A DNA stretch of 64,000 nt from positions 24,166 through 88,165 of the forward strand of contig JAHENA010000004.1 in NCBI GenBank assembly GCA_024643405.1, read 5' to 3'. The stretch is from Flavobacteriales bacterium (GTDB taxonomy: Bacteria; Bacteroidota; Bacteroidia; Flavobacteriales; Flavobacteriaceae). Shown here piece after piece: positions 36,023-44,401 of the stretch; position 1 is the first letter of the stretch; every line of letters starts with the position of its first letter. Under the pieces are notes generated by a model, which saw nothing but the letters and a program-made list of their open reading frames with translations, was not told the DNA's origin and did not search any database. Made by a program: the position numbers and the translations under genes.

Positions 36023-37858
36023 ATGAGAAAACAAGTAGATACTGGCTTAGTTACCGCAAAAGAAGTTGCTAAAGTTATCAATGTTGATAATTATGGCTTC
36101 TTAGGCACATTGATTGGTTGGTTGCTTATTAAATTACTTAAAATCTCAACACTCAATAGAATTTACAAGCGTAATAAACATCTTAAGGACCTTACTTTTC
36201 TGAATAGTATTTTAGATGATTTTCAAATTAAATTTGAAATACCTGAAGAAGATTTAAAAAGATTGCCCAAAGATGGTGCCTATATCACTATATCTAATCA
36301 TCCACTTGGTGGCATTGACGGTATACTGCTTTTAAAATTAATGCTTGAACAACGTGCAGACTTTAAAATAATTGCCAACTTTTTGCTTCACAGAATTGAA
36401 CCATTACAACCATACATCATGCCAGTTAATCCCTTTGAAGACAGAAAAGAGGTTAAATCAAGTGTTTCAGGGTTCAAAAATTCATTGTTACATTTAAAAG
36501 ATGGTCATCCATTGGGGATTTTTCCTGCAGGAGAAGTATCAACCTATAGAGATGGTAAACTGGTTGTTGACAAACCTTGGGAAGAAGCAGCAATGAAATT
36601 AGTTAAGAAAGCTGAAGTCCCAGTGGTTCCCATTTATTTTCATGCTAAAAACAGCAGGTTATTTTATAAGCTTTCAAAAATTAGTGACACTTTAAGAACC
36701 GCCAAATTACCTTCTGAATTGTTAACCCAAAAAAGAAGAACAATTAAAGTCAGAATTGGAAAACCCATTTCTGTATCTGATCAAAATGAACATGCCAGTC
36801 TTGATGAATTTTGTGACTTTTTGAGAAGAAAAACATACATGCTCGCTAATTCTTTTGAAGATGAACCTAAAATATTAGATAATATTTCTTCTTCTTTAAA
36901 GGTTCCCAAAATGCCTAAAAACATTGTAACTCCAATATCCCAGGAGGTCATGGTTAAAGAAGTTGAATCACTTCGAGAAGGGGATTTCAGATTATTGCAA
37001 AGCAAAAATTATGAGGTCTTTTTAGCTCAAGCTAATAAAATTCCTAACATTTTGCGAGAAATAGGTAGGCTTAGAGAAATAACCTTTAGAGAAGTTGGTG
37101 AAGGCACCAATGAAGCGATTGACCTAGATGATTTTGATGCTTATTACCATCATATGTTTCTTTGGGACGATGAAAGAAAAATCATTGTTGGCGCATATAG
37201 AATGGGCCTTGGGTCAAAAATATTTGCACAATTTGGTATTGACGGTTTTTATCTTCAAGATTTATTTAGATTTGAGCCTGAATTGTATAAAATGATGAGT
37301 CAGTCCATAGAAATGGGGCGTGCTTTTATTATTAAAGATTATCAACAAAAACCAATGCCGTTATTTTTACTCTGGAAAGGTATTGTTCATATAACCTTAC
37401 GTTTCCCTGAGCATAAATATTTAATTGGCGGTGTAAGTATCAGTAATCAGTTTTCAAATTTCTCAAAATCACTTATGATTGAGTTTATGAAATCTCATTA
37501 TTATGATCCATACATTGCTCAATATGTGCATCCTAAAAAAGAATTTAAAGTAAAACTTAAAGACGCGGATAAAGATTTTGTGTTTGATGAAACGGAAGCT
37601 GATTTAAACAAGTTCGATAAGTTTATTGACGAAATTGAACCTGGAGCTCTACGATTACCCGTTCTTCTTAAAAAATACATCAAACAAAACGCCAAGTTAG
37701 TTGCTTTTAATGTAGACCCGCTATTCAACAATTCTGTTGATGGCCTTATGTATATTAGAATTTCAGACCTTCCTGAAAGTACCGTAAAACCAGTAATGGA
37801 AGAATTTCAAGCTGAATTGGAGCGAAAAGTCTCAGAGAATTCCGATGAGAATGCATAA
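36023..37858 (+). CDS. olsF: Fused PlsC-type/GNAT-type acyltransferase, OlsF-like, 611 aa
   Basis: The N-terminal half is a lysophospholipid-acyltransferase domain: ITISNHPLGGIDGILLLKLM (variant NHxxxxxD box) and IFPAGEVSTYRDGKL. The C-terminal half (from about 330) resembles OlsB-type N-acyltransferases: REITFREVGEGTNEAIDLDD, then YYHHMFLWDDERKIIVGAYR. This order is known from OlsF, the bifunctional ornithine-lipid synthase described in Serratia and Flavobacterium. I chose ATG 36023; a TTG at 36005 would add six residues. The product would act at the inner membrane making phosphorus-free aminolipids. Confidence 0.78.
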   Translation: MRKQVDTGLVTAKEVAKVINVDNYGFLGTLIGWLLIKLLKISTLNRIYKRNKHLKDLTFLNSILDDFQIKFEIPEEDLKRLPKDGAYITISNHPLGGIDGILLLKLMLEQRADFKIIANFLLHRIEPLQPYIMPVNPFEDRKEVKSSVSGFKNSLLHLKDGHPLGIFPAGEVSTYRDGKLVVDKPWEEAAMKLVKKAEVPVVPIYFHAKNSRLFYKLSKISDTLRTAKLPSELLTQKRRTIKVRIGKPISVSDQNEHASLDEFCDFLRRKTYMLANSFEDEPKILDNISSSLKVPKMPKNIVTPISQEVMVKEVESLREGDFRLLQSKNYEVFLAQANKIPNILREIGRLREITFREVGEGTNEAIDLDDFDAYYHHMFLWDDERKIIVGAYRMGLGSKIFAQFGIDGFYLQDLFRFEPELYKMMSQSIEMGRAFIIKDYQQKPMPLFLLWKGIVHITLRFPEHKYLIGGVSISNQFSNFSKSLMIEFMKSHYYDPYIAQYVHPKKEFKVKLKDADKDFVFDETEADLNKFDKFIDEIEPGALRLPVLLKKYIKQNAKLVAFNVDPLFNNSVDGLMYIRISDLPESTVKPVMEEFQAELERKVSENSDENA

Positions 37859-37933
37859 TTAGTGCACAATACTTAGATGCTAATCCTAAAACCTCTCCTA
37901 ATATTTTTAATGTGTTTAAATTTTTAGGGCCTT

Positions 37934-38302
37934 TTAAAACCAGGGCCTTTTATTAAGTTGATAGGTGTTATAGAATTCATCATCCGATTTTGTTAAATAA
38001 ATAATACCTTCAACAAGCCCCAAAACACTCATTAACCACCCTGCCATGCCACAAGTAAAGATGCCCAGGATTACGGTGATTACAAGAATAACAATGCCTT
38101 CTTTTGTGTATCCTAAAATAAACTTATGCACACCAAACACACCTAATAAAATTGCAAGTACGCCCGCTAATATTTTTTTATTACTTCCTGTAAAGGTTTC
38201 TTTTGCGCCTTCTGCAAATTCGGAAGCCGATTCTTTGGCCTCTTCAGTAAATTCTCTGGCTTTGTCTTTAAGGTTCTCGTTTAAATTTTTTTCTTCAGAC
38301 AT
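37934..38302 (-). CDS. TM2-domain protein, 122 aa
   Basis: The N-terminal third is a charged helix with repeated Lys/Glu/Ala (KAREFTEEAKESASEFAEGA), likely amphipathic or coiled. Two membrane helices follow (about 44-62 and 70-105) with the TM2 pattern GVFGVHKFILGYTKEGIVIL. TM2 proteins are small membrane proteins without a defined bacterial function. It is a single gene, convergent with olsF. Confidence 0.8.
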   Translation of the reverse strand: MSEEKNLNENLKDKAREFTEEAKESASEFAEGAKETFTGSNKKILAGVLAILLGVFGVHKFILGYTKEGIVILVITVILGIFTCGMAGWLMSVLGLVEGIIYLTKSDDEFYNTYQLNKRPWF

Positions 38303-38368
38303 GATGTTTTGTTTTTTGGTTTGACAAATAAAAGTAATTAAAAATAACTTTACTTAAGTTTTTACAAA

Positions 38369-39133
38369 TTACCTTAGTAATAAAATAATACCACCAATAG
38401 CAGTAACCGCTAAAATAAAACGCCTGTAATGCACATTGGATATTATTTTAACTAAAGCCGCGCCAATAAAAAATCCACCAATAACAACAGGAACCATTAC
38501 CGAATTTAAAACCAATGATTCGGTAGATACAGTTTTCCATACAAAAATGTGGAAGGGCAATTTAAAAATATTAATGATAAAAAATAGCCAGGCAGCTGTT
38601 CCAATAAATTCGTTTTTTGGCAATCGAATCGCTAAAAAATAAATATTCGCCACAGGTCCTGCCAAATTACCTATCATAGTAGTAAATCCGGCTAAAAAAC
38701 CCATAATCCATGAAAACATCCTACTTTTTGGTATTGCGTTCGATTTACTTTTTTCAGACAAAAACATAAGAATCACAGATCCAATAATGATAATGGCCAT
38801 CAATTTTTTAAAAATGTTTTCTGAGATATCATTCCCAAGCCAGACACCTACTAAAACCCCAATAATCATCATGGGCAACAATTTCAACACATAGTTCCAT
38901 TGAGCATGTCGGTTATAATAAATAACTGCTAAAACATCGGCACAAATTAACATAGGAAGTAAAATACCTGTTGATGCTTTCTCTCCAAAAACGAAAGCTA
39001 AAATAACAACAATAATAATGCCTATCCCTTTTATGCCTGCTTTTGATAATCCCAGTAAAAAGGTAGCTAAACCAATAGCTAACCATTGGAACCATGATAA
39101 ATCATACAATTGAAGGATGTCTAAGTAATTCAA
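38369..39133 (-). CDS. TauE/SafE-family membrane transporter, 254 aa
   Basis: Eight or so hydrophobic helices, with LATFLLGLSKAGIKGIGIII near the N-terminus and a second, related half beginning at MGFLAGFTTMIGNLAGPVAN, the inverted-repeat pattern of TauE/SafE carriers. These proteins usually export sulfite, sulfoacetate or other organosulfur anions. No sulfur gene lies next to it, so the substrate is open. It starts a run of minus-strand genes that ends with the two VOC genes and others upstream. Confidence 0.82.
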   Translation of the reverse strand: MNYLDILQLYDLSWFQWLAIGLATFLLGLSKAGIKGIGIIIVVILAFVFGEKASTGILLPMLICADVLAVIYYNRHAQWNYVLKLLPMMIIGVLVGVWLGNDISENIFKKLMAIIIIGSVILMFLSEKSKSNAIPKSRMFSWIMGFLAGFTTMIGNLAGPVANIYFLAIRLPKNEFIGTAAWLFFIINIFKLPFHIFVWKTVSTESLVLNSVMVPVVIGGFFIGAALVKIISNVHYRRFILAVTAIGGIILLLR

Positions 39134-39139
39134 TATAAA

Positions 39140-39526
39140 TTATAAAAAAGCTTGATCAATAGGTTCCCAAAGCTCTATTTTATTTCCATCATTATCCAGA
39201 ATCCAACCAAATTTCCCATATTCATATTCCTGCATATCTCCAACAATAGTGACGCCTTCTTCCTTTAAAACTTTCAAAAGTTCCACCAAATTTTCTACCC
39301 GGTAGTTAAACATAAAATCTTTTTTTGATGGTTGGTAATACTTAGTGTCTTCAGGAAACGGGCTCCATTGTGTTGAACAATTATTACCTTCTTCATCCTT
39401 CCACCAAAATGTACACCCATAATCATCTGTATTAAAACCTAAATGTTTTTTATACCATTCTTTGGTGTCCTTAGGGTTTTTAGTTTTAAAAAACAAACCG
39501 CCAATTCCTGTAACTCTTTTTTTCAT
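39140..39526 (-). CDS. VOC-family (glyoxalase/bleomycin resistance fold) protein, 128 aa
   Basis: Two betaalphabetabetabeta modules are visible: TGIGGLFFKTKNPKDTKEWY with KKHLGF, and the C-terminal GWILDNDGNKIELWEP with the metal-ligand Glu. It could be a small metal-dependent enzyme; the substrate cannot be told. It lies 14 bp downstream of a second VOC gene. Confidence 0.82.
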   Translation of the reverse strand: MKKRVTGIGGLFFKTKNPKDTKEWYKKHLGFNTDDYGCTFWWKDEEGNNCSTQWSPFPEDTKYYQPSKKDFMFNYRVENLVELLKVLKEEGVTIVGDMQEYEYGKFGWILDNDGNKIELWEPIDQAFL

Positions 39527-39540
39527 TTTCTGTATTTTAA

Positions 39541-39912
39541 CTATACGTGCTGATCTAGAAGAATGGCATTGCCGTCGGGATCAAACAGCATGAAACTCGC
39601 CGGACCTGAAGTAGATTCATCAACTTCTGACTCCAATTTAAGTCCATGAGATTTAAGATGGTTTTGAATGACCCTGATATCATCAAAAGGGATTTCTTTA
39701 TTGGCATTTTCATCCCATCCAGGATTAAAGGTTAAAATGTTATTTTCAAACATCCCTTGAAATAAGCCAATAAGCGCATTTCCATTTTTCATGATAAGGT
39801 ATTTTTTTTCAAGTTGCCCAGCATATACTGTAAAACCAAGCGTTTCGTAAAACTGTTTTGAAGCCTTGATGTCCTTAACACTAAGACTTGCAGAAAATGC
39901 TCCTAATTTCAT
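39541..39912 (-). CDS. VOC-family protein, second copy, 123 aa
   Basis: SLSVKDIKASKQFYETLGF opens the first module and SFMLFDPDGNAILLDQHV closes the second, as in many glyoxalase-fold proteins. The C-terminal metal-binding position is DQH rather than ELWEP, so the metal site differs from the neighbouring VOC gene and may be absent. The two are only distantly similar. Same operon as the preceding gene. Confidence 0.82.
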   Translation of the reverse strand: MKLGAFSASLSVKDIKASKQFYETLGFTVYAGQLEKKYLIMKNGNALIGLFQGMFENNILTFNPGWDENANKEIPFDDIRVIQNHLKSHGLKLESEVDESTSGPASFMLFDPDGNAILLDQHV

Positions 39913-39943
39913 GACTTTAATTTTATTGGTTAGTTAATTATTT

Positions 39944-40399
39944 TTACTTTTTAAATTGAGATTCATAAATACCAATCCATGCATCCATGGTCATTTTTGA
40001 TGCCAGTTCACCCAATAAATTATACGGAATATCATCCATGTTTTTAAACCTAATACAGCTTTTACCCATATCTAATTTACGGCTACTATGTTTAGGAAAC
40101 TCTGCCGTAAACCAATCAAGCAACTCCTTTTTTGCATACATTCCCATATGATAAACCGCTATAAAGTTTTTTTGGGAAGCAATATTTAAAAAGGGTAATG
40201 GCAATTCTGGTGTGCAGTGGTAACCAGCTGGATATTTTGAATGAGGCACTACATAACCAATCATACCATAACTCATAACTTCTTCAAAACCCTTTGGTAA
40301 ATTTGCCTTTATGGTTTCACGTAATTTTTGAATGACCGGTTGCCTGTCTTCAGGAAGTTGTTTTATGTAATCTTCAGGTGAATTGGCTTTGTATTGCAT
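39944..40399 (-). CDS. DUF1801-family protein, 151 aa
   Basis: The family's fold is recognisable in YIKQLPEDRQPVIQKLRETI, FEEVMSYGMIGYVVPHS and IAVYHMGMYAKKELLDWF, then KLDMGKSCIRFKNMDDIPYN. DUF1801 proteins (YdhG-like) have no settled biochemical role. It is 32 bp upstream of the VOC gene on the same strand. Confidence 0.8.
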   Translation of the reverse strand: MQYKANSPEDYIKQLPEDRQPVIQKLRETIKANLPKGFEEVMSYGMIGYVVPHSKYPAGYHCTPELPLPFLNIASQKNFIAVYHMGMYAKKELLDWFTAEFPKHSSRKLDMGKSCIRFKNMDDIPYNLLGELASKMTMDAWIGIYESQFKK

Positions 40400-40423
40400 T
40401 TAGTAACTTTTAGATTTCTAAAG

Positions 40424-41359
40424 TTAACAAAATTTATCTTTTATTTTATTGACAATAGTTTGTGCCAGTTTCTCCTTACTTTCAACAGTCCACCCTGCCA
40501 CATGAGGAGAAAGAATCACATTTTTAGCATCAATTAAATATTGAAAAGCTTCTGGCATATCAGTAGAAAATAAATTCTCAAACGAGGCTTTTTCATATTC
40601 CAGAACATCCAATCCGGCCCCAAGTATTTTGCCTGTTTTGAGTGCCTTAACCAAGTCTTTGGTGATTACACTTTTCCCTCGGGCTGTATTAATAAACCAA
40701 AATGATTTCTTAAACTGATTTATCCATTGGGCATTAATCATATTCAATGTTAACGGAGTCTGTGGTGTATGCAAACTTAAAACATCTGCCCTTTGTTGTA
40801 ATTCAAAAAGTGATACTTGTTTCGCATTTTCGTCACCAACATTTTGCTCTATATCATAACATAAAACCTCAACCTCAAAACCTCTTAGCTTTTTAGCAAA
40901 GGCTTTTCCCATATTACCATAACCAATAATGCCCACTGTTTTTCCATCAAGTTCAAGGCCTCTATTATCTTCACGTAACCATTTCCCTTCTCTAACTTCA
41001 GCATCTGCCTTATTTAGTTTGTTGAACAAAGACAATAACATGCCTAAGGCATGCTCGCCAACCGCATTTCTGTTCCCTTCTGGTGCTGCTATTAAAGTAA
41101 CGCCTTTTTTTTCGGCATACTCACAATCAATATTTTCTAATCCGGCACCAACGCGACCAATAAATTTTAAGTTTGTGGCAGCATCAAGAAATTGTTTATC
41201 AATAGTAAACCGGCTTCTTAAAATAATGCCATCATACTCATGTATTTTAGACTCAATAATTTCTTTTGAAGAAGTATAATCCTCATGATTTATAAAGCCT
41301 AAACTATTAAGTTGCTCTATTAATAAATGGTGATTAGTATCTAAATGAAGAATTTTCAT
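40424..41359 (-). CDS. D-2-hydroxyacid dehydrogenase (phosphoglycerate-dehydrogenase-like), 311 aa
   Basis: An NAD-binding Rossmann motif VGIIGYGNMGKAFAKKLRGF (near residue 142) and the catalytic set of the family are present: Arg in NTARGKSVITKDLV, Glu in the GLDVLEYE region, and His in ILSPHVAGWTVES. Length matches short forms without regulatory domain, so 3-phosphoglycerate is possible but another 2-hydroxyacid cannot be excluded. Its start overlaps the mgtE stop by one base (TAATG), so the genes are coupled. Confidence 0.88.
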   Translation of the reverse strand: MKILHLDTNHHLLIEQLNSLGFINHEDYTSSKEIIESKIHEYDGIILRSRFTIDKQFLDAATNLKFIGRVGAGLENIDCEYAEKKGVTLIAAPEGNRNAVGEHALGMLLSLFNKLNKADAEVREGKWLREDNRGLELDGKTVGIIGYGNMGKAFAKKLRGFEVEVLCYDIEQNVGDENAKQVSLFELQQRADVLSLHTPQTPLTLNMINAQWINQFKKSFWFINTARGKSVITKDLVKALKTGKILGAGLDVLEYEKASFENLFSTDMPEAFQYLIDAKNVILSPHVAGWTVESKEKLAQTIVNKIKDKFC

Positions 41360-42738
41360 TAAAACCCAAGAATCATTTTTGCAATTAAAAAGTACAAGAG
41401 AATACCAAAAATATCATTGCTTGTGGTAATAAATGGTCCGGTAGCAACAGCTGGATCAATCCCTCTTTTATCCAAAAAAATAGGAATGAAGGTTCCAATT
41501 AAAGCAGCAATAATAATAACTGTAATTAATGCAGCCCCAATAGTTAATGACACTAAATATGATGTTTGAAAAAAGAAATGGCTAATAATTAGTACCACAA
41601 GCGCAATGGCAATACCATTAACCAAACCCAATAAAAATTCTTTAAACAATCGTTTTAATAGCTCTCCTTTAATGGTATCATTTGCCAAACCTTGTACCAC
41701 AATGGCAGAGGATTGTACTCCTACGTTCCCAGCTGTTGCCTGAATTAACGGCACAAAACTTAATAGTATGGCGTAATCTTTTAAGACGACTTGAAAATTA
41801 GTAATTATAGTTGCTGCTCCAATACCTCCAAACATGCCTATTAACAACCACGGCAAACGTGCTTTTGTAAGTTCCCAAATACTGTCATCTGCTTCTACAT
41901 CACTGGTGATACCCGCGGCCAATTGATAATCTTTTTCCGCCTCTTCCTTCATCACATCCACAATGTCATCAATAGTAATACGACCTATAAGCCTTTGATA
42001 ATTATCGACAACAGGAATGGCTTCCAAGTCATATTTTTGCATCACTTTTACAACATCTTCTGCATCATCATGGACATTAACACTATCCACACTTTTTATA
42101 TAAATATCAGATATTTTTTCGTCGCTCTTTGCTACAATTAAATCTTTCAAAGACAGCCTTCCAACTAATTTATTTTGTTTGTTTACAACATAAATTGAAT
42201 GTACACGTGTGACATCTTTGGCCTGACCTCGTATTCTTCTCAAACATCCAGCAACCGTCCAAGTTTCATAAACCTTAACCAACTCTTTCGCCATAAGTCC
42301 TCCGGCCGTATCCTCATCATACATCAAAAGCTCCTTAATTTCAGCCTTATGATCTTCATCTTCAATATTGGAAATAACTTCTTGTTGACGATCTTCTGGT
42401 AATTCAGATATGATATCAGCTGCGTCATCAGTATCCAGCTCTTCAATTTCTTCAGCAATTTCTTTAGCTGATAGATTTTTTAAAACCTTTTCTCTGTTAT
42501 CCTCATCCAATTCCATAAGGACATCAGAGGTGGTTTCAGAATCCAAAAGTTTGATGACATACATGGCCTCTTCCAGATCTAATTCATCTAGAATTTCAGC
42601 AATATCAGCATAATGAATCTCACTGAAAAGCCTTTGTAGTTCCTTGTCTTTCTTTTGTTCAACTAAAAGTTCTACTTGGTCAATAAGTTCATCACTGAGC
42701 TGAAACTGTATGTTCTCCTTTTCTTCTGACAACTTCAA
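41359..42738 (-). CDS. mgtE: MgtE magnesium transporter, 459 aa
   Basis: Full MgtE architecture: N-terminal superhelical domain (residues to about 135, acidic, LDLEEAMYVIKLLDSETTSD), a CBS pair (about 140-260: KELVKVYETWTVAGCLRRIR and DAEDVVKVMQKYDLEAIPVV), and five membrane helices from about 290 (PWLLIGMFGGIGAATIITNF, TAGNVGVQSSAIVVQGLA). The CBS and N domains sense cytosolic Mg2+ and close the channel. It is 14 bp downstream of rsmA in the same direction. Confidence 0.94.
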   Translation of the reverse strand: MKLSEEKENIQFQLSDELIDQVELLVEQKKDKELQRLFSEIHYADIAEILDELDLEEAMYVIKLLDSETTSDVLMELDEDNREKVLKNLSAKEIAEEIEELDTDDAADIISELPEDRQQEVISNIEDEDHKAEIKELLMYDEDTAGGLMAKELVKVYETWTVAGCLRRIRGQAKDVTRVHSIYVVNKQNKLVGRLSLKDLIVAKSDEKISDIYIKSVDSVNVHDDAEDVVKVMQKYDLEAIPVVDNYQRLIGRITIDDIVDVMKEEAEKDYQLAAGITSDVEADDSIWELTKARLPWLLIGMFGGIGAATIITNFQVVLKDYAILLSFVPLIQATAGNVGVQSSAIVVQGLANDTIKGELLKRLFKEFLLGLVNGIAIALVVLIISHFFFQTSYLVSLTIGAALITVIIIAALIGTFIPIFLDKRGIDPAVATGPFITTSNDIFGILLYFLIAKMILGF

Positions 42739-42752
42739 AAATTTATTAGATT

Positions 42753-43526
42753 TTAAACGTCTTTTTGAATCAAATGTGTCAAGGAAATAAATTCTTGTAC
42801 ACTTAACTGTTCAGGGCGTTTATCAAAGATAACATCTTCTCTTAAACTTTCGCTTAAATTGAATGTTTTTAAACTGTTACGAAGTGTTTTTCTACGTTGC
42901 TGAAAGGCCGTTTTTACAACTTTAAACAATAAAGACTCATCACAAGACAAGTTGTAATTTTCCTTTCTCACTAATCTTAAAACGCCCGAATCAACTTTTG
43001 GAGGCGGATTAAAAACAGTTGGCGGAACCGTAAATAAATAGTCAGCATCATAGAACGCTTGCGTTAATACTGATAAAATTCCATACACTTTACTGCCTTC
43101 CTTTGAGCAAATACGTTGGGCGACTTCCTTTTGAAACATACCTGAAAATTCGGGAATTTGATTGCGCATTTCCAACATTTTAAATACGATTTGAGTGGAG
43201 ATATTGTAAGGAAAATTTCCAATGATGGCAAAGGATTCTTCCTTAAATATTTCATTGATGTCATATTTTAAAAAGTCCTTTTCTATTACTCTTGGAGCCA
43301 AATTGAGAAAGTTAGCTTTTAAAAAATCTACTGATTCAGAATCTATTTCAATGACGTAGGTTGTGATATTTTTTTTAAGAAGATACTTTGTTAAAACCCC
43401 CATTCCAGGGCCAATTTCTAAAACTGATTTATACCCTTTTAAAGACAGCGTATCCGCAATTTTTTCTGCAATACTTTCATCATTTAAAAAATGTTGTCCT
43501 AGATGCTTTTTAGCTTTAACAGTCAT
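42753..43526 (-). CDS. rsmA: 16S rRNA dimethyladenosine transferase, 257 aa
   Basis: KsgA-type methylase of the two adjacent adenosines near the 3' end of 16S rRNA. Motifs: [20 protein letters not shown] at the N-terminus, SAM-binding [18 protein letters not shown], and the catalytic [16 protein letters not shown]-terminal [13 protein letters not shown] is the usual helical segment. Normal length. Neighbours DUF4286 and mgtE are on the same strand. Confidence 0.95.
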   Translation of the reverse strand: MTVKAKKHLGQHFLNDESIAEKIADTLSLKGYKSVLEIGPGMGVLTKYLLKKNITTYVIEIDSESVDFLKANFLNLAPRVIEKDFLKYDINEIFKEESFAIIGNFPYNISTQIVFKMLEMRNQIPEFSGMFQKEVAQRICSKEGSKVYGILSVLTQAFYDADYLFTVPPTVFNPPPKVDSGVLRLVRKENYNLSCDESLLFKVVKTAFQQRRKTLRNSLKTFNLSESLREDVIFDKRPEQLSVQEFISLTHLIQKDV

Positions 43527-43550
43527 GTTTTGAGATTGGTAAATAATTTA

Positions 43551-43868
43551 TTAGCTCACTGTATACTCATCAATGATCTCTAACTCAGTTCTAAAGGATA
43601 ATACTTGATCTCCGAAATGTTTAATGGCATCTTGACGTAATGAAGCTGCGTCATTTTTATAATAGGTCTCTAAAGCTTCTCTTGATTTAGCTCTGTATTG
43701 AACAGAATAAGTAACACCTCCAAGATCTTCCTTAACTAAAACCTTGGTAAGTTTTGCCTCAGTAAAATAGCCGGTTGCCAACACCTGCGGAATATGTTCT
43801 TTCACCCATTCCAGCCATTTTTGATGAATGCTCTCATCAACGTTAGAGGTTACATTATAAATTATCAT
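43551..43868 (-). CDS. DUF4286-family protein, 105 aa
   Basis: The whole protein fits DUF4286, a small alpha/beta fold common in Bacteroidetes: MIIYNVTSNVDESIHQKWLE, WVKEHIPQVLATGYFTEAKL, TYSVQYRAKSREALETYY. The repeated association of this family with rsmA is known to me from flavobacterial gene order, and it holds here. No catalytic residues are evident; the function is unknown. Confidence 0.85.
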   Translation of the reverse strand: MIIYNVTSNVDESIHQKWLEWVKEHIPQVLATGYFTEAKLTKVLVKEDLGGVTYSVQYRAKSREALETYYKNDAASLRQDAIKHFGDQVLSFRTELEIIDEYTVS

Positions 43869-43881
43869 AATTCTTAATATA

Positions 43882-44397
43882 TTACAAGTCTAATTGTTTT
43901 GCAAATAACAGGAGTTCTACATCATCATCAAAAGGTTTTACGTTTTTTTGATAGGTAAATCCTAGTTTCTCTAAAAGTTTTATTGAATTACTATTAATTG
44001 GCAATGTGATTGCTAATAATTTCTTCAAATGAAAACGTTTCTTAGCCAGTGTTATAACTGCTAATGAAGCTTCATAGCCAAAGCCCTTTCCTTCAAATTC
44101 CGGTAAAAAAGCAAAACCCAAATCAACTTCTTCTAATTGTTCTCTTTTTATTAATCCACAAGTACCTATCGTTTTATTTTCTTCCTTATGATATAATTTG
44201 TAAAATCCAAATCCAAATTCGGTATAACTCTTTAAGGTGCCGTTCAACAAATAATCTTCAGCATCTTTCACTGTTTTTAGGTTTCTGTCTCCTATAAATT
44301 TTATCCAATTTGGAGTGTTAACTAAGGTTAGAAAAAACGGCGCATCCTCAATAGACAATTCAGATATAATAAGCCTGTTGGTTTCAGCAATGATCAT
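43882..44397 (-). CDS. GNAT acetyltransferase, RimJ/RimL type, 171 aa
   Basis: NRLIISELSIEDAPFFLTLV and NTPNWIKFIGDRN open the fold, GFAFLPEFEGKGFGYEASLA holds the acetyl-CoA loop, and NSNSIKLLEKLGFTYQKNV ends it. These are standard for RimJ/RimL-like N-acetyltransferases that act on protein N-termini or small amines. The substrate is unknown. It lies 4 bp downstream of the TPR gene. Confidence 0.85.
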   Translation of the reverse strand: MIIAETNRLIISELSIEDAPFFLTLVNTPNWIKFIGDRNLKTVKDAEDYLLNGTLKSYTEFGFGFYKLYHKEENKTIGTCGLIKREQLEEVDLGFAFLPEFEGKGFGYEASLAVITLAKKRFHLKKLLAITLPINSNSIKLLEKLGFTYQKNVKPFDDDVELLLFAKQLDL

Positions 44398-44401
44398 AAA
44401 A

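Noticed and set aside
37919..37950. Direct repeat AAAAGGCCC around the TM2 gene end
   Set aside because: It is mostly the coding sequence of the last residues of the TM2 protein plus its stop; the similarity is short and in AT-rich DNA.
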